This document shows positions 26,001 through 36,818 of a DNA stretch of 64,000 nt, piece by piece; position 1 is the first letter of the stretch, and each line of letters begins with the position of its first letter. Both the position numbers and the translations under genes were made by a program. Under the pieces are notes generated by a model. The model saw only the letters and a program-made list of their open reading frames with translations. It made no database searches and was not told where the DNA came from. Origin of the DNA: Tigriopus japonicus (Eukaryota; Arthropoda; Copepoda; Harpacticoida; Harpacticidae); assembly GCA_010645155.1 (NCBI GenBank), contig CM021317.1:11802658-11866657 (forward strand). Reading direction: 5' to 3'.

Positions 26001-29000
26001 GATCGGGCTTTTACACACAGGTGGTGCATTACGTCTTTCTAAAGCACGTGCGCTTAATTCGGTTTCATTGACTAATTCATCGTAATTAGTGAATGGAAGG
26101 TGAGCACATTGACTCATAGACAAGTAAACATGAAATAGATGGATGGTCCATTCATGTAGATTGATCTCGAGCTTCCGGAATGGACTCTGATACGTGCACA
26201 TTCCGATACATGTACTGAATATGACACGTGGAGTGTGTAATGTGTTTGCTAACTCATCCGTGATGATGTTGATCATGATGCCTACTAGCCATCATTTCGT
26301 TGGCAATTGATCTTAACATCCTCAAGGGACGGACAATTTAATTTGAAGATTCCCAACTCAGAGCAACGTCCTCCGTGACCTTGATGTCCTTCTAGTCGTT
26401 GCACCGACTGAACTGACCGTTTACCGGTTCAATTCATTGACACGAAGGTGAACTGCTTTTTAGCTGCGTCAATAAATTTTGAAACCATCCAGATCAAGAT
26501 CCAAGTTAACAACAGGCGGTGCCAAAAAACTAAGGCATAACCATACTTGGTATTGTTCCAGGAATAAGTAATGGAGGGAGGAATGGGCGTTCGTGTCATT
26601 CTAAGGAAGAAGCTACTTTGTGGCTCCCACAATAAAAATGCCGTTACCCATGAACTCTGGCCCTCATCAAGAGGCATTACGGCAATTTGAAGAAACTCTG
26701 CTGACATTCGTTGCGTACATTAAAGCTTCCCTTCCCTCATTGTATTTTGTAAACGGTCTCAAACGTGAGGAGGCATGCATTGATTGTGGGACTGAACCCC
26801 TTCAATCATGGACAAGGACGTTCAGGAACAAAATGATGCCTCTTCATGCAAGAAATTGCAAAAATATAAAAGAAGAGTAAGCCTGTGCTTAATAAGAGGC
26901 TGGACATCAGGACTGGATTTTGTTTCCATTCTGATGAATTGATTTTTACAAAGAGCCAAATGATATTCAAATGGGCCAATTCAGCTACTTTTGATCAATT
27001 TTACTAAGCATGGGTGCTATTGTAGAATACTTAGAACGAGGTGTCAAGGCAGGGCAGAAGCAACAAAAACCGCTACTCAAGTGCAAAAAATGAAAGTATG
27101 AACATTTTGTGCAAAAAAAGTTTTTAACAAAGTTGAGAGATGCTATTTATTTGGTTTAAAAGCCAAGATGCAAGATAAAAAACAGATAGATCAAATTAAC
27201 ATGTAAAATAATCTGTCATTTCAAAGCTTTGCGTCATAATCAACTGCCATTTCAGCCCTCTTTGTTGCACTTTAGGGGCCGGTATTGCTCTATTTACATT
27301 CCAGAAACCTGCACCTCTACTCATCACTTTTTTCTTCGCTTTTCACACTTCCTTTGAATTATTCTTGAAAAGAATCTTGATTGGAATTCTGGAAAGGAGG
27401 ATGCTCAGCACACCTGAGTTTTCCACTAATCGCGCACATTATTGAACTAGAACGTTTGAAAGTCCTTAAAAATAACCGTCATCGTCCATACATTTAGACG
27501 TCCTTGATTTTGGGTTGAAGAACTAGTGATAGGGGAATCAGTTTTGGCAGGTTTACGCTATACGTCTGTTTGATCAAGCCACAAAGGGAATTGAACCTCA
27601 TTAAAACATTTTAAACCTATGTCATAATGAAAATATGTGTGCATAATTTCAATGCCTAATCATTGTGAATTGTTTGATTGAACGACAATTCTTTTTAGCA
27701 TGTTTAAATTGACATTTCTTTCTAACTCAAAATCGAAATCTTAAGAAAGTTCTTATAAGTCAAAATAAAGTCTAAAGCCGAAATAAAATTCTTCTCCTCA
27801 GGTTAGTTTTTGAAATGTCCTACCTCGGAGGTAACTATTGGAGATGTGTTTCAAGCACAGAGGTCCCAGAGTGGAGATACCGGAGCAGGCCGGTCGTAAA
27901 TTTCATTGTGGGCAGCAAGGGCCGTTTTCATCAGTGACTGGTTGATACTTGCCCAAACAAACGTATTCGTAGAAGGCAAAGTTTTAAAAAACATTGAAAT
28001 ATTTGGTCATGTGACCTCCTGTCGATGCTTTGCTTCTCTCAAATTATGCCAAGGTGTTCAATGAAGATGATAGTCAATTCACAGGCATTAAATCACACAA
28101 TTATGGTATTTGGCATTGAAAATTTGTCTTGCGCACTTTCATTTGTACAATGATCTTCCACTTGTTTGGTTGGGCAAGTATCTTATGATATTCTTCGAAA
28201 ATATTTGGCTTTTCACGCAACTTCTGGCCAGTTTCAGCATTAAACAAGGTAGACAAAAGGACGACAAGGCCTCTCTTTAGACTTCTCAATGGTTTCAAGT
28301 TGGCAGTGTTACCGTTTTCATTACTCCGAGTCAAATTATTTCGATATTTAGCATTCTCTCAATTGCTACACATACAAACACGCTTAGCTCACAAGTTCTG
28401 CTTGCTTTTATTGACAAGTTTCTTCCTAGCTACATTGAACCAAATAACTAAACTATTCCTCAAAATCACTAACTACCGTAGTTACTAATGATGTGTTTTG
28501 AGTTCGATTTTTGCTGCAAAAACATACAGATTCTTTCATTCATTCTTCATCCAACGTGACTAATTCATTTCAACAATATTATTTCACTATTGAAAAAGGA
28601 CATTTTGTTTTCGTTAGAAATCTTTTTGATTCATATGGCGATCGATTCATATCTCCTAGATTCGTCAAAGAGGCGGGGATCGGATGAAACAAATGAGTCT
28701 CTTGTTGTTTTATCGGGAGTTTAGTTTTTGCACCAAGCACATGTTTCAGTTAAAAAATAATTTGTGATTATTACGTGTATGCATTTTTGAGATAAAAATA
28801 GAACGTGCGTTTAACGTAAAATGAGGATGAGGGTGAAGTCAAAAGGGTGCTCCAAAAGAAATCCCTTAACTTATGGATGAATGGACCTAATGCACCGAAA
28901 TTGGCACAATAACTTTAACCAACTACGAGAGTTGTTGTAGCAGAAACAATTATGTTGAGAATGCTGTTTTTGGGTTTTCCTCTTGATGATGAAATCAGCA

Positions 29001-30067
29001 GTAAGCAAATTTTTGAACAACAGGGTACACCCTGACACGAAAGTTGTGTCGTGGTCCTACTTTGAGCCTAAAAATGACGGCAATGCGTGGACACTTTGGC
29101 GCAATCAAACCACCCATGTGCCCCAACAAGTGCCTAGAATATTTTTGGATTAGTTAGGATGTAATTTAAGGGCAAATAGGAGACAAGTTATTCCTGGAAC
29201 AGCAATTGTCAACTTGATGTGCGGCGGTTTCTTTTTGCACGATTCCATCTGCCTTTAAACCGTTGTGAAAAAGTAATGAATGGCGGGAATCAAATTTTTC
29301 TAGGTTTTGGAGAAAGGAGACTAGTTTTGGAACATAACGGCAAAAATAACGGGAAATATTACTGTCCGTCATAATTCAAGAGCTCATGGAATCTCAACCC
29401 TTCATCAAAATTTTAGGCAAAGGGAAGACACCTGAAAAAGTGCAGAAAAACGTTGAGCCGTCCACATTTTCCACTTTGGTCGATAGCATCCCAAATATCA
29501 TTTCCGAGGAAGAGGAGACTAGTTGGGGACAGATTGAATGTCAAGTCGTTCAAATCTATTCTTATAAAATGAAAATATTTTGGTTCTAAATTACGACAAA
29601 ACTTTCATGTCAAGGTGTAAGTAATATATACAACTAGTGCAATGCGAAAATAAATGAAATGACGTTCTAATGAGCCGACCACCATCTCTTGCTTACTTTC
29701 TTCCAACCTACCGTGTGATTCAAAAGAAACGGAATAATAAACCAACTCCGTAACTCGGAAATGGTTGATCCCACAAACCTATGTAAGAAATTCAAAAAGA
29801 CATGGCAGAAAACAATTCTTAAACTAAATAATGTTTTTATCCCTTATATCGCCTCATTTTCGACTTTAGCCTTTTTAGCCATACCTCGGAAGTGAGAAAA
29901 AATTGGAGTCACGACCGCTCTTTTTTCAAAAATGACGCTTCACGGGAAAAATCTTCGTCGCTTAAATATTGATCTTGGGTGAAATTGCTTTTTCTGACTG
30001 TTCAAGCCAAGTGTTTGTTTGGCCAATCATATCCAGTCAAAGTGAGGTTCACATATGATTTCAATCA
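23093..30067. other. Gene desert with a fragment of a dispersed repeat
   Basis: About 7 kb of AT-rich DNA. No reading frame has domains or good codon pattern. The only recognised content is the repeat fragment at 27074-27230. A motif TTCAAAAGAAACGGAA at 29713-29728 is the inverse of a sequence near 31189-31208. Confidence 0.5.
27074..27230 (+). repeat. Internal fragment of the hAT element family at 30076-31165
   Basis: The sequence from TACTCAAGTGCAAA through AATCTGTCATTTCAAAGC matches 30559-30829 almost base for base. It lacks two internal segments of that copy (between AAAGCC and AGATGCAAG, and about 29 bases before ATGTAAAATAATC). No terminal repeats remain here. Confidence 0.8.
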
Positions 30068-31173
30068 CGAGCTACCAGTGTTGGGTCAATTACTTGAAAA
30101 ATGTAATTAATTACAATTACTTTGTCGAAAAATGTAATTAATTACAATTACAATTACATCATCCGAAAATGTAATTGACGTTAATTACAATTACATATCA
30201 ATTACATGACAATTACATGTCAATTACAATCCTTCCGTCTCTTTCACCCTTTTGCCTTGTCAAAACGATGAAAAATGAAACAGATGTGCCATTTTAAAAA
30301 AGCGATACACCAACTGGCAACTTATAATGCCTGGAAGGATAAAATGAAAGAGGGATTTACAAAAACCAAAAGTTTATGAACGGGCTTAAATATCAAAACT
30401 ATTATGCCATGAACCACAAGGCATATTTTTCTTTTCCAGAAAACACGAACTTTATACACATATATCAAGTAGTATGACGATATTTTGAAACTTTATTTTT
30501 CCACCTTATTTGTCTGCCCTTAGTTGTAAAAAGCCCTACTCATAAAATCCTCAAATAATACTCAAGTGCAAATAATGAAAGTATGAACATTTTGTGCAAA
30601 AAAAGTTTTTAACAAAATTGAGAGATGATATTTATTTGGTTTAAAAGCCATTTGCCAATTTTCACATATGTCATTTCTTTGTGCTATTTATTATTTTTGA
30701 GCCTGAAACCATACTTTCAACCGAAAACAAGCTAAAAATGCAAGATAAAAAACAGATAGACCAAATTAACAGAATAAATTAGAACAGACATAAATTAACA
30801 TGTAAAATAATCTGTCATTTCAAAGCTTTAGTTCAAAATATTTAAACATCATACCTTTGGTGTGTATTGTAACAAAAGCTACTAGTTAGTGGCATTACAT
30901 TGACAGCAAATTGATGACAAAAATAATTGTTTTCAAGTGAAAACTCGAAGCATCAATTGTATTATGGTTAATTTGAAGAACTAAGAGTTTGAAAAGTAAT
31001 TGGTAATTTGTAATTTGTAGTTGAAATTAGTCAATTACATGGCCAAAAATGTAATTTATTACAATTACTTGGCCCAAAATTGTAATTAATTACAATTACA
31101 ATTATATGTAATTGTAATTGAAATTACGTAATTATAATTGCAATTACAATTACTCCCCAACCCTGCGAGCTAC
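30068..31173. mobile_element. Non-autonomous hAT transposon with perfect 8-bp target duplication
   Basis: The element spans 30076-31165 (1090 bp), beginning CAGTGTTGGG and ending CCCAACCCTG, inverted termini differing at one of ten bases. It is flanked by CGAGCTAC on both sides (30068-30075 and 31166-31173). An 8-bp duplication and CAGTGTTGGG termini are diagnostic of hAT elements. Subterminal regions (30081-30230, 31000-31155) are dense in AATTACAATTAC words in both orientations and could fold into long hairpins. No transposase frame is present, so mobility would need an enzyme in trans. Confidence 0.92.
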
Positions 31174-34100
31174 AAAAGACGTGATTAGGTGTTCCGTTTC
31201 TTTTGAAACATCCGGCACTTCTCTATCAGTACGACGCGGAGATCGAGCAGGCTGGGGGTAAGACAATAGTGATTTTTTGAGGCAAATACCTACGTTAAAA
31301 TATCTATCATACTTCTTTTCAATAAAGGTTCACAACTACCGACTACAGTTATTTTAATATCCTGATAATATGTGTTGTTAGATAATCTCGATAAGAGGAA
31401 AAATGTTCACAGTTAAAATATTCTCATCGAGCACCCAGTCTGACCCAAACGAGCAGAGTTTTAGACATTATGACGCAATTCCATGTCGACTACGTAGTGA
31501 GAAGTGTTTGCTAATAAACTAATCATTAAGTGCAAAAGTAAAAGCAGCAAGGCCGAAATGAACGAAACAGGAACGAAATTCTAAAGTTGTGCACAGTCGA
31601 AAAAAGCTTACTCATGACTTGTTTTCTGTTTCCTTATGTAGCCAGCCAAGGTCTGATATAGTAGGCCTTGGGGAACTTTGATTAACTTTAAAAAACATTT
31701 TTGGGCAAAATACAGTAACACTTTTTCCAAAATCTTGTTTGATTTATGAAGTTATTGAAGTGGAAGTAGTTCCTGCAAGGAAGGCACGCTCTTTTCTCTA
31801 TTTGCAATTGGTTTTTTTTTGTTTTTTTTGTAGGCCATCCTATTTTGCTCATTCAAAAAGTCAACAAAAGTAGGGAACCATGTTTTTCTTGCAACGGTGA
31901 TGTCTATACAAAATTTTGCCCTTTACTCTTCACCAAAATGGATCAAGGTCATTAAGGTCCAAGGAAGTCTTCATTTAGGTTATTGCCCCCAACAATAATC
32001 CCCGCTATTAATGAAAATCCCCCCTTCCCCATCAAACTCCAAGACATGTAAATTTCGCAAGACTAAGACAAGCCAAGAAATGCAATAGAAAGAAGTGAAA
32101 GTTGGAATTGGTTGTTCCTGAAGTCCCTCAGAAAGCCAAGGAAACCTCATTCAAGAAGTGCATTTTATATGTTATAAAACTTGTGCTTTAACTTTAAAAA
32201 ACGTTAAGTGTTATAAAACTTATTAAACATCCTGGGTTTTTTAACTAAGTTGTGGCTTATAGTTATATAATAATTATTTATGTTACATTATTATGCTCAT
32301 GATTTCTGTGAATACATAAAAAAAATTGACAGAGAAATCTGATTTTTTTTTAAATAATCCTCCAATTTTTGTAACTTATAATGACTATTTTCGAGGGGAA
32401 TAGAAAAACAAAAATATAAATATATGTGCGTGGTGGAATACCTGCAATACCGTCATTGCCTATTTGTCATCGTGAATTTGGATTTTAATTCAAATTTTTC
32501 GAAAAATTCCAATTTGTCTTAACTACATACCATCAATATGTTTTTGATATTTTGATGTATTTTAGATATTCACTTCAATAACTTGCTGTTTTTACTAAAA
32601 ATAATAATAATAAATATTTGGCCTTCACCGACACATTTATTTTGACTCGGGAAATATCGTAAATAACTAAAGGAAACCACTCCGATTAGAAGTGCCAGCT
32701 TCAGCACGTATTATATTACATTTTCATTGTAGGACGGTCTAAGATTTTGGCACTTTTCATGAACTCTCACGAATGTTTAATTTCTTTCTTTTTAGGAGGT
32801 TCTGTGAGAATCATGACGACACTCCGACGTGTGCTCTTGATTACATGTACAGTTAAGCCTCAATATCATTTAAATATTGAGCATCTTTTATGTACAGTAT
32901 ATGTAGTTGGCCAAAATCTGTCAAATTATGTTTTGATATCCAATTCCAAGGAAACCGCAAAATCCCAATATTTCTTAAATGAACACAACCAAGGTTGCAC
33001 GCATGTCATTGCTAGAAGCAATCAAGGACTGCGTTCATAATTTGGGATTTTCAACAAAACAAAGTTACAAAGTTTAATAAGACGAAGAATTCTAGTTGTT
33101 CCCTATAGTTTTATTCACAGACAACTAGGAAATAACACCATGGAAAATGCCTCATTGATATATGTGGACAATCGATGTAAAGGTATCCCTTAATTTCTTG
33201 ACGAAGACTCGGCCATTTTGGAGGGGGGAAAACCATTGAGAAAACCAAAAGGGTTGGTAGAGGGAGGATGGGCGTGACCTGATTGTGAACAGTATTTAAA
33301 AACAAATTAATCTTGAACACCAAGAGTGAGGTAATCCTTCCCAGGGGGAAAAAGGACATCAAACCGTCAAAATTGTTCGATGGAGGAAAAAGAAAGATCA
33401 GAGAGTTGTGCGATCAAAAGTTGGATTGGGTGGTGGATTTCTTTGCATACTTCATGTACAGTGCAGCTTTTGAAGACGAGTAAAGTGGATTTCCCAAAAC
33501 GTACGTTACGGATGATCCAAGGAGCCTTCGAGCGAGTGCAATTAGTTTTATCGTTTTCTCCAGTGAGCTTGACTCCTTCCTTGGATCGATCGAAGAACAA
33601 TGGGGAGAGAGAAAAAGAGATATTGATCACAGTGGTTTTACCAGGCGCAAGTTCAAGTCCCTTCAACTCAGAAGGGCCAGTTCCCAATGGGTCCAGTTCC
33701 GAAGAAAATGCTATTATTATCAACTCGAGATGAATTTAACTTGTCCGGTTTGGGTCGTTTACAAGGGTGATTGGATTGAATATGTTTGATGTTTCAGAAG
33801 AAGATTGGGAACTGGATTCCAAAGAAGGAGACGAGACTTGGCGTTGAAATCTCATGTACTGCAAGTTCTGTGTCGAAATGCCAAATAGAGAGTCCTTCAG
33901 GATTTGCTTGCCTTGCACAAGATCATAGCATGGAAAAGAAGGGACCCACACTTTTTTTAGAAAAACGAAAAGAATCTCAAACTAACAGGAAGGAAAGCAG
34001 ATGAAAGAGATTTAAGAACAATTTAATCAGAGCTTGTTCGGAATTTTTGGCAGAGTAGAAGTAAATGTTGGTTTCTTTCAGGTCGAACAGAAATTCATAA

Positions 34101-34673
34101 AACGGGGGACAAATGAACGGGTTCCGGGGGCAGATCATCGTGCATCTTGAGCCCTAGGGAGAAAAATGCAAGCGTCGGTCAAAAAAATTGGGTCTGTCTT
34201 TCGGTCAGAGTAGTAATGCCATGCAGTAGGTCCAATATTTCGGATACAGAAACATCGGATTAATGGTCGAGGGTTGGACGAGGCTTGCAGGAGAAAGAGC
34301 TTTACTATCCTTCATTGTTTTGCCATTGTGGGGAGATTAGAAATGATGACAATTTGGGTTGATTTTTTTCTCCGGATGGTGGCTAAGACTCATATTTAAT
34401 AGAAAACGAGGCTAATAACAAACACTCAAAACAGACAAGATGTGCTTTTCATAGAACAAGGGGGTCGCCCGATCATAAAATGGAGCAGTCGAGAAAGCAC
34501 TGCCTGATGACATCACTTGAAGAAGTAGTCTGTCGTTCATCACCAAGATTGCGATGAGGATCATTGTTGATGTTGGTGAAGGTGGTGGTATTGGTTGGTT
34601 GTTCTTTAATTATTAGTACGGAAAAGGCCTGAGGTTGCGCGAGGACACTTTTCCGGAGGTTCCGCATGGCGAC
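31174..34673. other. Gene-poor stretch with one ambiguous open region
   Basis: Most of this region is AT-rich filler. Around 33367-33951 both strands are open for 70-118 codons, but no start, splice pair or family could be established on either strand. The 34.0-34.67 kb part is likely the 3' UTR and flank of calreticulin. Confidence 0.4.
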
Positions 34674-35946
34674 TTACAGCTCATCGTGAGCTTCCTCTGT
34701 CTCATCGTCGATGTCGTCCAAATCCTCGTCGTCATCCTCTTCAGGCTCTGCGCTCTTGGCCTCTTCTTCGGCCTTCTTCTTCTCCTCTTCGTCTTGCTCG
34801 TCCTTCATCTTCTTCTCGGCGTCCTTGGTCTTGCCCCAAAGCTCCTCACCCACTTCCTTGGCCTTGGCTGGGTCGTCGGTGATAAGGATGTTATCGAAGA
34901 TGGTGCCAGACTTGACTTGCCACAAATCGAAACCGATCTTGCAGATCTCGTCGAACTTGCCGAGGCTCTTGGCCTCTTCAGCGTTGTATTCGGGGTTGGG
35001 GATCATGGGATGGATCCACTTGCCCTTATATTCGGGGTTATCGATTTGTCGTGGCTTCCATTCACCCTTGAATTCGGGGTTGTCGATCATAGGTGGCTCC
35101 CATTCGCCGTCCATCTCATCATCCCAATCCTCGGGCTTGGTGGCATCGGGGTCGGGAATATGCTCGGGTTGATCCCAGTCTTCGGGTTTGGAATCCTCAG
35201 GATCGTCGATCTTTTCCCGCTCATCCCAATCCTCGGGCTTGGATGCTTCGGGATCCTTGATCTCTTTGGGTGGGAGGAAGTCCCAGTCCTCTTCCAACTT
35301 GCCAGATTCAGCCTTCTCGTTATCAATGAGGACCTCATAAGAGCCATCAGGGTTGACGATCAAAGTGTACAAGTGAGTGAACACGTCGTCCTTGCATCGG
35401 ATCTCCTTCTTGATCAGGTAGTTCTGTCCCTTGTAATTGAAGATGACATGGACCTTCTTGGTTCCAGGGCCGCAAATGTCGGGGCCGAACATGATCTTGT
35501 ATTCAGAGTCACCGTGCATGTCCTTTTGGTCCAAGGAGCAATCGAACACCTTGGCATAACCGCCCCCACAGTCGATGTTCTGTTCGTGCTTGACGGTGAA
35601 TTGAAGCACCAAAGGCTTGTCTTTGTTGGAGAAAGGCTTGAACTCTGAAGAAAGGGCGTAAAATTTGGCATCTTGGCTGGTTTGAATACCCTTGTCCTTT
35701 TCGGCATCTCCGTAGAATTTGCCGGCAGTTAGCACAAATTTGCCGGCATCATCGCCCTTGTGTGTTGATTGGACCCAATTGTCCTCCCAGTTGGCTAAAC
35801 AAAAAAAAAGTAGACAAACGTTATCAGCCACGCCTAAGAATAAAGGTATAAGAAATGTGAAACTCACCTTTGTCGAATCGCTCTTCGAAAAAGATCTCGG
35901 CAGATGCCAAAGACAGCAAGGCCGCAATTAAAGCAAAACACTTCAT
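34674..35946 (-). CDS. CALR: Calreticulin, ER calcium-binding lectin chaperone
   Basis: Exons on the minus strand: 35946-35868 and 35794-34674, phase-1 GT-AG intron of 73 bp, 399 residues. Signal peptide MKCFALIAALLSLASA precedes EIFFEERF. The N-domain has both family signatures: KHEQNIDCGGGYAK and IMFGPDICG. The P-domain has three IxDPxxxKPEDWDE-type and three GxWxxxxIxNPxY-type repeats (about 190-285). The C-domain is strongly acidic (Asp/Glu runs) for low-affinity, high-capacity calcium storage, and the protein ends HDEL, the ER retention signal. Calreticulin folds monoglucosylated glycoproteins with ERp57 and buffers ER calcium. Length and domain order are normal. A 5' UTR intron is likely (donor AAAGAG|GTAATG at about 36278, acceptor TTTTACAG just above 35995). 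Confidence 0.97.
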
Positions 35947-36345
35947 TGTGTTGAATGACTTGGACTTCACAGCCGCAAAACTCAGTGGATACCTGTAAAA
36001 TAAACCAACATTTAAAACATTTGCACCATTCCACTACAAATTCCCTCTAACTTGAAATTTAACTTCAAGTCCACCTTTCACAGACAAGGAAAATTAGCTG
36101 AACCGCACTGTTCACTCAAATTGAGGTCAACAAGCCAACATGGAGTGTTGTCAATCTTTCCCAAAGCTCTTTTTGTTCATTCCCGACCAATCCCACCCAT
36201 ATATAGTATCTCAAGCTTGAGCTATCCTTTCATAAGCAAAGTTAAAGTTAAATCAAGTCTAAAAACTAGCACATTACCTCTTTCCCTCTGATCAATGCCG
36301 AGTGTAACTGCACAGTGAGCGTCTCTTCTAGTCCAGTCAATGCAC

Positions 36346-36351
36346 TTATAA
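36346..36351 (-). promoter_or_regulatory. TATA-like box upstream of calreticulin
   Basis: The minus strand reads TTATAAGTGC here. A TCACTG initiator-like sequence follows about 30 bases downstream, before the putative 5' UTR donor near 36278. Confidence 0.4.
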
Positions 36352-36450
36352 CGTAGCATATACATTCGGATGTGTCACAGTGGAGGCAGTCGAAGAGGAG
36401 GCCGAGAGGCCGGCTAGGCCTGCTTGAGGCCGACAACCGGGCGTTCGATG

Positions 36451-36610
36451 ATTGGTCCAACGCGTAGACACCCGGAGGCCTGTGATTGGTCCACATGTCG
36501 AGTGCACCAGAGGAAAAATCCACACACTTCGAGAGAGGGCTCGGTTTTCCTTTGGTGAGGGAGCAGGTTTAGGATTGGCTTGGAGAACCGTCGGATCGAG
36601 CTCGGATTGG
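36451..36610. promoter_or_regulatory. ERSE-II-like and CCAAT boxes between calreticulin and the DUF4614-like gene
   Basis: ATTGGTCCAAC (36451-36461) and ATTGGTCCACA (36485-36495) resemble the ER stress response element II, ATTGGNCCACG, bound by ATF6 with NF-Y. Two further ATTGG motifs (CCAAT on the calreticulin strand) lie at 36574-36578 and 36606-36610. Their position 100-260 bases upstream of the TATA-like box fits a stress-inducible chaperone promoter. The last base or two of each ERSE-II differ from consensus. Confidence 0.5.
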
Positions 36611-36818
36611 CTAGCGGGATTAGGGAGAGTTGGTACAAGAAATGTTTGCTAAGAGAAAGCAGGAATAAAAAGGTGGACAATTTGGATGGATTTCATTTGC
36701 AGCTGTTAGGAACATGTTATTGGCAAACATCGATAGAGCTCCATCGCGTTCCATGGGCCTATCTATGGAGAAATTTGCCACGTGGATCCGAGTTGTCCGA
36801 TGAAGATCTGGGGCAGTC

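Noticed and set aside
28980..29160. Possible mariner transposase remnant
   Set aside because: A few motif-like residues could be forced, but no frame holds across the region and no DDE/D signature is visible.
32747..33040. 97-codon plus-strand frame
   Set aside because: AT-rich region, no domain and no supporting context.
33367..33951. Overlapping open frames on both strands
   Set aside because: Neither strand gives a start, matching splice phases or a family; both could be chance openings in a locally stop-poor segment.
34635..35648. 337-codon plus-strand frame opposite calreticulin
   Set aside because: It is the complement of a certain calreticulin exon; Leu/Val richness follows from antisense Asp/Glu/Lys codons.
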